A DNA stretch of 64,000 nt from Naematelia aurantialba (Eukaryota; Basidiomycota; Tremellomycetes; Tremellales; Naemateliaceae). Below are positions 1 through 8,698 of this stretch, in pieces. Both the position numbers and the translations under genes were made by a program. The number at the start of each line of letters is the position of its first letter. Within the stretch, counting starts at the first letter, position 1. Below the pieces are notes generated by a model. It worked only from the letters and a program-made list of their open reading frames with translations. It was not told the origin of the DNA and made no database searches. The stretch is taken from NCBI GenBank assembly GCA_021527695.1, contig JAKFAO010000010.1:1-64000 (forward strand), given 5' to 3'.

Positions 1-96
1 ACCCCCTAACCCCCTAACCCCCTAACCCCCTAACCCCCTAACCCCCTAACCCCCTAACCCCCTAACCCCCTAACCCCCTAACCCCCTAACCCCCTG
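1..96. repeat. Telomere, CCCCCTAA tandem repeat
   Basis: About twelve uninterrupted copies of CCCCCTAA, so the G-rich strand is TTAGGGGG read toward the chromosome end. This is the expected orientation for a left chromosome end and the repeat type known from Cryptococcus-group fungi. The array passes directly into unique sequence at about 96 with no other subtelomeric repeat between, so the first gene abuts the telomere. Confidence 0.97.
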
Positions 97-105
97 ACCT
101 CACCA

Positions 106-2212
106 GTGGAGGAAGACACTCTGGTCGAAGACATTCAGGTCGAGGCATCATCAGCCTCTGGTTCTGTCTGGATTCCATCACGTAACGCATCTCCCAGCCC
201 CATCCCCCGGCAGCCGACTCCACCGGTCGAGATGCCTGATACTGCTATGGATATAGCCCCCATGGACGAGGAACAGCCAGCACCGGCAGAGGAAACTCTG
301 GTTCAGACCGTGCCGGTAGACCTGCCGTACAAGAACGAGTTCACCATCCTGACCGACCTGTCTGCCCAGTCAGCACCGATAACCGGCCTTCACCCACAAC
401 CTGTAGATGTCGACCGATGGGAACTTGTCATCTCACCCAGGGAATATCTAAAGCGGTTCAAGGATACACTCGCAACGGTCCAGCTGATAAGCCGAGCACC
501 CCACCGCAAGTTGCATACTACGTATCACCGTGGTCCCCAGTTCAACAAATGGCTTCTTCTAGCCCAAGCCAACCACCAGATGTGGATCGACCCCAAATAC
601 AAGGAACCGTTCTTCGACAGCCTCGACGAGTACCAGACAGCACAGCCAGGAAAGCTCCCGTTACAGGCCAGCCTCGGAAATGTCCATATCTCGACCTCGG
701 TATTTATTCACTGCCTCTGTGAAGCTGGATGCGACACGATACGGCTCAAGGCTTATGGGCAGAAGACCCCGCTAATAGATCGCTTCCTCAATACGGAGCC
801 TGCTCAGACCGACCACCGCTGGGCAGAGCACAACGAGTGGGACATCGGCCAGAGCTTCTCCTCCCCGTTCATCTGGCTGTTCGGGTCGGCAACCGGCCAG
901 AGACATGGCTTGACACACTACCCCATGCTGGTACCGGGATCAGGTAACTACGGCACTGTCAAGCTGGCAGCCACTCATCAAGCCCGCCACTTCTCTGTCA
1001 AAGTCTACCCGAGGGTTGTACACGTAATCAAGTCCTTCAACAGCCGGCTGCAGGGGTCCGTACCAAAGTCCCTCCAGGGGGTACGGAACCAGGTCGCATC
1101 GAGTCTACGCATGATCCACAGCCTTACCAGTAAGGACGACCTCGCCCTGGGCGGTTTCCGTATAGAAGTCACCGTCAAAGCTCCCAGTCTCAGGTCGGCC
1201 AGCCATATCGTCAAGGCAACGGGCTTCTTGAACCCAAGCTACTGGCTGGGGGTCGGGAATGGACCCCATGCTACTTACCGCCTCACCGCCAACCTCGTAA
1301 CAAGGGAGGGTCTGCTCGCTAATGCCCACTGGGTCTACGAGCAGGCCACACAGGCCGACATGTTCCGAGGCAGTGCGGCAGACCACCCCACCAAGGCCCA
1401 GACCCAAGCCCTGACAGACATCCTCAACGCCGTTGGCTGGAATGCCGGGATAAGGTCACCGACTAAGTCCCTCGATCCTGATGCTTGGTGGCACTCAACT
1501 CCCTCCTCCGACAGGTCGGACATCTTTAGGGAATTTACCAGGCAGTACCAGACAGACGAGGAGATCCGGGACCTATTCGAACAAGCCAGGAGGAGCACGA
1601 ATCCGTACGCCCTGCCTTGTAAGGCCCAGCCAGGCAACCCAGACCACCGCTACCAGGTCCACCTTCGGGCTCCATTCCGAGTACGATGCTCAAACAAGGA
1701 GTGCAAGTGTCATGACGGAGACGTCGTCGAGTCGTCACGTGACTATCCACGCGACCGGGATGGCGGCATGGCTGTCACGTGGGGCTTGAGGAACTCGTCT
1801 AGGTTGAGCGAGTATCTACTCGTCTCGACGAGAGTATATAGAACATACCATTTTGTAGAGAGGTTCCTTAGCGATCCTCGATTGAGTCCCATAGTCCAAG
1901 TCCCAACGATCTCGCTCTAACTTCGACGGGTCTACAACCACTCATCTGAGTTCTTCTAGATCGCCCAGGTCTCAGTCCACGTCCCCCCAACTCCACGTCC
2001 CAGTCCCAAGTCAAGGCTTTCCTCATTCTCTCAACGAGTTCGCGCGGAACTCGTCCACTTCCAAGCCAGTCGTTGTGCAGCGGTCCCAGGTCGCCGAAGT
2101 TAGACCGGAGCATCGTGACAGCAAGCATAAACTACAGAGGACTGCCCTCGTCCACTGGATCGCAGAGCTCGTTCAAGGAGGTGTTATCGATAGGACGGCA
2201 CTTGGTGTCTGA
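106..2212 (+). pseudogene. Unrecognised subtelomeric gene, cut by the telomere and split by a solo LTR
   Basis: The frame is open from inside the last telomere repeats (about 82) but has no ATG until codon 43 (about 232), so the 5' end may have been lost when the telomere formed. The acidic, Pro-rich N-terminus (to about residue 75) is followed by a compact region of about 450 residues with no motif I recognise. Near the end is a Cys pair followed by CxH (RCSNKECK then His). The frame runs into a solo LTR at 1708 and would stop inside it at 1920. If the LTR and one duplicated pentamer are ignored, the same frame reopens exactly at 2126 and ends at TGA 2210-2212. That shows the LTR landed in a coding sequence. 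The apparent tail after codon 534 is LTR sequence. Function unknown; it may belong to a repeated subtelomeric family. Confidence 0.7.
1708..2120 (+). mobile_element. Solo LTR (family A), with 5-bp target duplication GCAAG
   Basis: A 413-bp element beginning TGTCATGACGG and ending CATCGTGACA (TG...CA with inverted TGTCA/TGACA ends). It is flanked by the identical pentamer GCAAG at 1703-1707 and 2121-2125. A near-identical copy lies in inverted orientation at 54145-54556. A TATATA-containing stretch at about 1834-1840 suggests sense runs along the + strand. No internal retrotransposon domain is present, so it is a solo LTR left by LTR-LTR recombination. A 5-bp duplication is usual for Ty1/copia and Ty3/gypsy elements; the superfamily cannot be told from the LTR. 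Confidence 0.93.
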
Positions 2213-2351
2213 CCCACGATTTGCTTCCGTCCTTGGGGGTCACCTTGTCGACGTGAGCGAAGATCCTCGATATCTCTTTCCACATCTTGACCATGCATGT
2301 TTCATTGACATATTCTGGTAGGCACCACCGCCCTCGACCAGCCCATGCCAT

Positions 2352-2376
2352 TGATCATGCATTCCATGCATGATCA
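2352..2376. repeat. Perfect 11-bp inverted repeat, 3-nt loop
   Basis: TGATCATGCAT, then TCC, then its exact complement ATGCATGATCA. It could form a hairpin or be a binding site; no function can be assigned. Confidence 0.85.
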
Positions 2377-2405
2377 TTCGGTGCCCCCGTCCCGGAATCG
2401 GGTTG

Positions 2406-2428
2406 TAACCCCCTAACCCCCTAACCCC
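2406..2428. repeat. Interstitial telomere repeat
   Basis: Almost three telomere units (TAACCCCCTAACCCCCTAACCCC) in the same orientation as the terminal array, about 2.3 kb inside. It may mark an old chromosome end, repair with telomeric DNA, or a binding site for a telomere protein. Confidence 0.9.
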
Positions 2429-2528
2429 TGGTGCCAATTTTCCACACCATGCATCACAATCCAAGCATATCAGCTACAAGCTGTGCATCGTAGCTTTCAC
2501 GCCATGCCATTGTCATCCCGCTGCAATG

Positions 2529-2547
2529 AAATTTCTACGACGTTGCA
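2529..2547 (+). repeat. 19-bp box, copy 1 of 3 (AAATTTCTACGACGTTGCA)
   Basis: The same 19-mer recurs exactly at 2712-2730, and with one mismatch at 2885-2903. Spacings between starts are 183 and 173 bp, about one nucleosome repeat. The surrounding sequence is not obviously a tandem duplication. Confidence 0.85.
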
Positions 2548-2711
2548 CAGTGCCGTAGCAGATGGTCATCACCATGGTGAGGACCCCCAAGAAAAACACG
2601 TAATCCCCTCACGGTGCATGATTTTGTCTTTTGACTCGATGCATATGGGGCATCACTGGATTCCTCTGCTCGAGGGGAACATAGCTGTATGCTTTGCTGC
2701 ATCAGAATCCA

Positions 2712-2730
2712 AAATTTCTACGACGTTGCA
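2712..2730 (+). repeat. 19-bp box, copy 2 of 3
   Basis: Identical to the box at 2529-2547. Confidence 0.85.
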
Positions 2731-2787
2731 AGTCGGGAAAGACATCACAACCATTAGAGGTGCTGTATACTGGTCACCCCATCTCAG

Positions 2788-2810
2788 ATGCAACTTTTCA
2801 AAGGTTGCAT
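2788..2810. repeat. Near-palindrome with ATGCAAC...GTTGCAT arms
   Basis: A 7-bp perfect outer arm pair around an almost symmetrical centre. It uses the same GTTGCA half-site as the nearby 19-bp boxes. Confidence 0.7.
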
Positions 2811-2884
2811 GGACTTTTAAGCACATCGCGGTGAAGCCTGGAATCACAGCTATCCAGCCATGTAACTCTCAGAGCGATACAAGG

Positions 2885-2903
2885 AAATTTCTACCACGTT
2901 GCA
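2885..2903 (+). repeat. 19-bp box, copy 3 of 3 (one mismatch)
   Basis: AAATTTCTACCACGTTGCA, differing from the other two boxes at a single base. Confidence 0.8.
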
Positions 2904-3155
2904 GAGCAATATAGATCCTGGATACGGTGTTGCGGGACGCAGAAAAGAGGATTTTGGCCAAAATCCTGACCTGCCAAATAAGAATCGCCACGGCTCAGGC
3001 AATATGTTGCACACATGCTTGAAATTACATAGGGTTGGAGCCAGGAAGCATCTCTCTACCTGTCCATGCGTTAACATGCACCTTAAGTGTGGTATGAAAG
3101 CCGGGATGCATGCATAAAACGGGAATGAGGGTCATAATGCTTGAAATCTTGAAAT

Positions 3156-3180
3156 CTGCAACGTCGTCACGACGTTGCAG
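3156..3180. repeat. Perfect 12-bp palindrome around one base
   Basis: CTGCAACGTCGT, C, ACGACGTTGCAG. The right half is the core of the 19-bp boxes upstream, so here the box is present as two inverted copies. Confidence 0.9.
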
Positions 3181-3191
3181 GCACCGGAACC

Positions 3192-3220
3192 AATTTGGGG
3201 TGGCTTTCGCCACCCAAATT
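3192..3220. repeat. Hairpin AATTTGGGGTGGC / GCCACCCAAATT
   Basis: A 12-bp stem with one bulged G and a TTTC loop. It lies between two GTTGCA palindromes. Confidence 0.8.
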
Positions 3221-3273
3221 CCCCAATCAGGAGTTTTTTCGCTCCAATTCACGTGGCCTCGCTCTGCCGTGCC

Positions 3274-3295
3274 TGCAACGTCTGACGACGTTGCA
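3274..3295. repeat. Second GTTGCA palindrome, 9-bp arms
   Basis: TGCAACGTC, TGAC, GACGTTGCA. Same half-site as 3156-3180, 118 bp away. Confidence 0.85.
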
Positions 3296-3457
3296 TGCGG
3301 CAGAGAGACAGGGTTACGGGACGTAACAATATTCCAAGCCTTTGATCCAGGAGTGTCATCGTTCTGCTCATTCAGCGACCGAGTTGCAAGCGGATTCAAC
3401 GGAGGGATATATATACCCGCCGTCCCGTCTCACCATGGGTAGGAACTCGTTCAATGA

Positions 3458-3600
3458 GACGGACCACGACTTTGCGGGCTGGAACGCAATGAGCCTGATC
3501 CTAAGAGCTTGATCCCATCTCCCGTGCCGTCCGGCCCACGACTCTGCGGTCTGGAATGCGACGAGCCTAATTGAGCCTGATTCTGTCTCCCATGGCATCT
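3458..3600. repeat. Imperfect direct duplication, period about 72 bp
   Basis: The segment with CCACGACT...GCGG.CTGGAA.GC...GAGCCT occurs twice, the second copy 72 bp after the first, with scattered substitutions and a small indel. Confidence 0.6.
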
Positions 3601-4062
3601 GGTCCCGAGTCGCGTGCCGCTGTCGTTGTCATGGCGACGGCCGACATGACAGGGTGGCAGAAGCCCTTCCCCCTTATTTCACCCAATGCTACAGCTGTTG
3701 GTTATCGTTGTGGGCCCCCCATCCACCACCAGATTTTCCGTTTGGCTCGCGTAAACTATTAGCTATACCGGGAAGTCATGCCTTCCCACCACTCCGCGGG
3801 GACCCTGCGAAGTTATATTGAAAGCACTCATATATTGGAAGCAACTCTGACAACCAAGGTTGTTTGGGCTTCCGTTTCCACTTCCCCCTATGGGCTTACT
3901 GCGTCATGACAGCCGTGAGAGAGTGGAAATTAGACTTATCCGTCGAGGGCCGGGTGTACCGAAACGCCTCGGCGCGCCCGATAAAGGTTATCTCGAGGTC
4001 TCTCAAGAGCAGAGCAAGGCAAGTCCATCGTCGCTTCTTCTTCAAACGAACAAAGTGGAACA

Positions 4063-5799
4063 ATGGCACGAATCACCTCCTTGTTATCGAGCGCCGCCTC
4101 TCGATTGTTGACGGTCCAAGCTGCCGACGCCCGTTTCCGAGCAATCTACAATGCTGAGTGGGCCTGGCGTCAGGCGCAGCATTTGGAGGAGGACGAGGAT
4201 GAGCAAGGGGTACAGGACTACCTGCCGCGGGTCGACGAGGACAGCCAGCAGGCGAGGCTCGCCTATTGGACTGACGTACTGCACCAGATCAACAGGATCG
4301 ATCCCAATACGCTCTCGCCCGGGGAACAGGTAAACTACGGCGTCTATCACGCCCAAATCGAGGTCCTAATCGCCTCCCAGCGCTTCAAGGACTACCAGAA
4401 ACCCTTAAATGCCGACTCGTCCTTCTGGTCGAATCAGGCGTCAGTTGTGCGCAAACCTTTCGATGGTCATGAGGACTACGTCAACTACATTGCCCAACTG
4501 AAAGAATTGCCCCGGTACTTCAGTGAACAAATCGACAATATGCGCGCCGGACTAAAGCGCGGCTTTACTCCACCCAAGATCACCTTGCAGGACCGTGACA
4601 GCTCCATCGTCTCAGTGGTTGATGCCAAGGAGGCGGAAGACACTATATACTACGAACCTTTCAAGAAATTGCCGGCCGGCATACCACCCACCGAACAGGC
4701 AGACTTACGAGCTCAGGGTGCCGATGTCATACGCGAGTCGGTCATGCCGGCCTACCGCAAACTCTTGATTTTCTTCCGCCAGGACTATCTCCCCCATGCC
4801 CGCGAGTCTCTGGCGGCCGAGACCTTCCCGGATGGAAAGGCCTATTACCTCGCTAAGATCAAAGAATTCACCACTTTGGATCTGACGCCGAAAGAGATTC
4901 ATCAGATTGGCGTCGACGAAGTCGCTCGCATTCATGCACAAATGCTGGACACTATGAAGGCATCCGGCTTCAAGGGGGATTTCCAAACATTCCTGCAGTT
5001 CCTGCGAACCGATCCTCAGTTCTACGCCAAGACCCCCGAGGAACTGCTCAAAGAAGCTGCGTGGATTGCCAAAGAGTTCGACGGTGTGTCGGACAAGTAC
5101 TTTGGTCACCTTCCCCGGCAACGCTTCGCGATTCGACCTGTGCCTGCTGATCAGGCGCCTTTCTACACCTCAGGTCGCGGCGGCCCCGGTGTGTACTTGG
5201 TCAACACATACGATCTGCCCTCGCGACCACTGTATTCCCTTCCCGCTCTGACGCTCCATGAGTCCGCGCCAGGCCATGCCTTCCAGATGCCCCTGGCCCT
5301 GGAAAACAAGAGTCTGCCAGCCTTCCGCAAAATGTACATCTCGGCCTATGGGGAGGGCTGGGCACTATACTGCGAACACCTCGGCCTCGAGATGGGCAGC
5401 TACCACACTCCGTATGACATCTTCGGCATGCTCAGCTACCAGGCTTGGCGAGCTGCGCGATTGGTGGTTGATACCGGCATTCACGCTCTGGAATGGACTC
5501 GCGAGGAAGCGCAGAGCTATCTGCACGAAAACACCGCGCTCTCCGACCACGAGATCGAGACAGAGGTCGATCGCTACATCGCCTGGCCGGGTCAGGCACT
5601 CGCTTACTATCTCGGCGAGCTGGCGATCCTGAAGGCGCGCCGGAAAGCTGAAGCCGCTCTTGGCGACCGCTTCAACATTCGCGCCTTCCATGACGCCGTG
5701 CTGCAGACCGGGTCCATCCCGCTCCCTCTGCTGGAACAACATATCGACGCTTTCATTGCCGGCAACGGTGTCGGCCCCTATCCAGATGAGGAGCGTTAA
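4063..5799 (+). CDS. DUF885-family putative metallopeptidase, intronless
   Basis: A 578-residue single-exon protein of the DUF885 family, which is widespread in bacteria and in part of the fungi and is thought to be peptidase-like. The zinc-site signature is HESAPGH (His399, Glu400, His405), a HExxxGH variant. It is followed by YGEGWALYCEH (Glu431, Glu438), candidates for a further ligand. Segments around the signature (VNTYDLPSRPLYSLPALTL, YIAWPGQALAYYLGEL) are typical of the family over its full length. No signal peptide is evident. The start is the first ATG of the frame and gives a normal family length. It is the first intact gene from the telomere and has no intron although most neighbours have several, so ancient transfer from bacteria is possible. 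Substrate unknown; family membership is much more certain than the reaction. Confidence 0.88.
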   Translation: MARITSLLSSAASRLLTVQAADARFRAIYNAEWAWRQAQHLEEDEDEQGVQDYLPRVDEDSQQARLAYWTDVLHQINRIDPNTLSPGEQVNYGVYHAQIEVLIASQRFKDYQKPLNADSSFWSNQASVVRKPFDGHEDYVNYIAQLKELPRYFSEQIDNMRAGLKRGFTPPKITLQDRDSSIVSVVDAKEAEDTIYYEPFKKLPAGIPPTEQADLRAQGADVIRESVMPAYRKLLIFFRQDYLPHARESLAAETFPDGKAYYLAKIKEFTTLDLTPKEIHQIGVDEVARIHAQMLDTMKASGFKGDFQTFLQFLRTDPQFYAKTPEELLKEAAWIAKEFDGVSDKYFGHLPRQRFAIRPVPADQAPFYTSGRGGPGVYLVNTYDLPSRPLYSLPALTLHESAPGHAFQMPLALENKSLPAFRKMYISAYGEGWALYCEHLGLEMGSYHTPYDIFGMLSYQAWRAARLVVDTGIHALEWTREEAQSYLHENTALSDHEIETEVDRYIAWPGQALAYYLGELAILKARRKAEAALGDRFNIRAFHDAVLQTGSIPLPLLEQHIDAFIAGNGVGPYPDEER

Positions 5800-6832
5800 T
5801 CAGGCAGCGATTCTCGAGCTTGCATGCTATCTCCACGACACCAGCGAAGCAAGTTTACTTGGTCGAGGCGGAGAGGAAACACATGTCTAATGACTTGATT
5901 GGAACGTGTATCTCGGGTCTGCTAAATCCGGAAGTCGCACCTATCTTGTCACCAGAGGAAGCATCGTCACCCACAGTCCTGATCCTCAGTCTCTGCAATA
6001 CTCTTCATCTACCAATACGCTCTTGATTGTAAAGCCAGAATGTACCTGCCTACAACACGTCTCCTTGAAAAGAATTGCGTGCCATCTATGGCAAGATGCT
6101 GGAAGTGGCGTAACCACGTCACAACCAACTTGTGAGGCTTAACGACGCCAAGAGTCAAAGTTATCTTCTTTGAAGTTTGAGAAGTTGTTTTGCTCTTATG
6201 TTAACTGCATCGACCGTAACTCCTAAGCCCCACTCTCGAATCCACGTCTCCGCACTAGAGCGTATCCCTCAAATCCACACGCATAACACATGGGCTGGGA
6301 TCAAAGACAGAGCGGCCAGCGCACCACCGCGGTTGAGGGAGGCAGTGAGCGAGTTCGGACAGACTAACGGGAACCAGCGATTGCTACATGGCTCTTCTCA
6401 TTCAACAAGTGGGCTAAATGGCGGGCCAGAGCTTGCAGGTAATAGCTTCTGATCCAGTACCCTATGAATGTCAGGTTCTGCATGATGACAGGACGTGAAC
6501 AGTACAAGACAGTTCCCGACAGGACATGGGGAGCTTGCTGAAGATCTATTCTCTATCGGCGATTCATTGTTGTCTGTTCGCTGGATGTTTCCGACTTGAC
6601 CAATCGTAGTTTATGGACTACTGACGCTACCGGAGCTGTGGAGCTGTGCAAATGACCGATACTGCATCAGCGGCATTTCTCGACCAGACCCAGCGCCATG
6701 GACCGACGAGGACCGACGAGGACCGATGGAGAGTACCCCTAGTAGGTGGTCGGTCCTATATACTGCTTCAACTGACCGTCCATCTCACCCACCCTATCTG
6801 TTCCCCAGCTCAATCAGCACGTTGTCCAAATC
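5800..6832. other. Intergenic, no gene seen
   Basis: No frame with coding character. A short 10-bp tandem (GACCGACGAG, about 2.6 copies) lies at 6701-6726, about 105 bp before the next gene. Confidence 0.6.
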
Positions 6833-8418
6833 ATGACTTTCCCTAAGGCATCAGTCCTTCTTGTCGGAGCGGGTGAGCTTGGAGCCGCCACTGCCGTCTC
6901 ACTTCTCCGAAGCGGCAAGTACGGCGCTGTCACTGTGATCGATCGGGCATCGGTTCTTCCTGCGATGGATGCAGCATCATGCGACATCAACAAGGTGGTG
7001 CGCTTTGACTACAAAGATGATGATTATTCAATCCTGGCGAAACGCGCGATAGATGAATGGAACAAGGACGAGTGGAATGGGATCTACCACCAGTTGGTGT
7101 CAATTTCATCCTCAACAGAAAGCCAACTTGACTAGTCATTAACGACCGACCGTAGGACTGGGATAGTCGTAAGGGGGCTTCAATGTGAGGGCCATTTGGG
7201 GGACCGAGTTCGGACGACTCTCGAAAATGTCAGGGCGAAAGAGCCCGCGATCAAGGTCCTGAATCGCCCGGAAGACTTTGTCGCCCTTCTTGATCCTAAC
7301 GGCAGTGTCGAGGTCAAGCCCCCAGCTCCGGGGGTTCGAGGTTATTTCAATCCAACTGGTGGGTGGGCCAATGCTTCAGCGGCAATGGAAAAATTGTACA
7401 AAGACCTGAAGGCGCTCGGAGGAACTCTCGTCCCTGGCGCCGACATGTCCGACCTCATCTGGACGTCCGACAAGACAAATGTTCGAGGTGTGCGATGCTC
7501 AGATGGACGAGAGTTCCTCGCCGATAAAGTGGTCATCGCATTAGGGTCGTGGACGGCCAGGCATTCCGCACTAAAGGGCCTGATGCCGGACAGCCTGATA
7601 ACCGCGACTGGTCAGACCGTGGCGACCATCCAGCTTTCGCCAGAGCAGTACAAACGTTATTCCCACATCCCCGTCAGTATGCACCACGATGGCTCCGGCT
7701 ATTACTCGTTCCCAGTGAGTGATGGTCAAGCGACCTCGGAACACGACTGAGCGAGTGGTTAGCCCAATGAACAAGGGATCTTCAAGTTCGCCTTGCACCG
7801 AGCTGGATACCTGTCTGATACCGGAGTCCCCAGGACAGCATCCGACCCGAAGGCGGTGGCGTATAGTGATGCAAACGGTGTTGGTGGGTACATTTCAATT
7901 CCAGACTTGCTGCTCACGTTGATGGGTAGGCTGGATCCCTGTTGACTCTTACAAGATCCTTCGGGAACAGTTGGCAATTATTTACCCTGAACTTGCTCGG
8001 AGTGCGTCAACTAAAGGTGACCCCACGCAGTCAACTGACCGGTGTCTCTCAGTGCCAATCCACCAGACACGCATGTGCTGGTACTCTGATGTAGTGGATG
8101 GAGACTGGGTCATTGACTATTCGCCCCAATATCCGTCTCTCATGTTTGCATCAGGCGGAGCGGGGCATGCCTTCAAAGTGCGCATTGAGGGTGCAATCTC
8201 TTTCCACACCAAGTTCTGACAAAATTGAGTTTTTGCCGATCATTGGTGACCTGATTCGAGCCCGTATGGAAGGCACTCTGGAGCCTCACCTCGCCCAGAA
8301 ATGGAGGGTAACAAGGACTCCTCTATCCGAAGATCCTGCACGAGAAGGGATGGTAAGAATGCCACTTCAACTGGATGCCCTGGCCACGAACGCACAGCTG
8401 GCAATTGGCATGATGTAA
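6833..8418 (+). CDS. FAD-dependent fructosyl-amine (Amadori) oxidase-like protein
   Basis: Six exons: 6833-7092, 7156-7714, 7763-7883, 7930-8016, 8053-8177 and 8230-8418. They join in frame to 446 residues, the usual family length. The N-terminal Rossmann motif is LLVGAGELGAATAVSLL, with the acidic end of the second strand at VTVIDRA. CDINKVVRFDY and GIYHQTGIVVRG match conserved family blocks. RMCWYSD places Cys351 where sarcosine/fructosyl-amine oxidases attach FAD covalently, and GGAGHAFKFLPIIG is the C-terminal FAD-site block. Such enzymes oxidise glycated amino acids or other secondary amines to aldehyde/ketose, amine and H2O2. There is no clear signal sequence; a peroxisomal location is common in the family but the end (GMM) is not a standard PTS1. 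It is convergent with a Zn2Cys6 regulator. Exact substrate is not deducible. Confidence 0.88.
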
Positions 8419-8698
8419 CACAGGTGAACCCAGTACCTGCTTCCCTTAGCGTTAGATATGTAGCATCACATACTGCGGAAGTTGCTGTACTTCAATAGAT
8501 GGGATGCAAATTATTCCTGCCTGTTGGGAGGCTGTAGACACCGTCTGGCCCTCCCCTGCACTGCTCCTTTGATATGAGAAGGGAAATGACAAATCCAGCT
8601 TAACTGGGCCCCTGAACTTCCCAATTACAGTGCGACTATTCACCTACATCTAGAAGCATGGGGGTTCGTATACCCACCATACTCATACTTCTTCCTTG

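Larger units (their letters stand above)
2213..3860. other. Gene-free subtelomeric stretch rich in palindromes
   Basis: No convincing coding frame on either strand. It holds an interstitial telomere tract, several short perfect inverted repeats, a repeated 19-bp box with the core ACGACGTTGCA, and a 72-bp imperfect tandem duplication, each listed separately. A TATATATA stretch sits at about 3407-3414. Confidence 0.7.

Noticed and set aside
1708..1920. C-terminal 70 residues of the 604-codon telomeric frame
   Set aside because: They are encoded by the inserted solo LTR, which also occurs at 54145-54556 without that gene.
6230..6262. CTCGAATCC, resembling a tRNA T-loop
   Set aside because: No matching stems or D-arm around it; no tRNA fold by eye here or elsewhere in the window.
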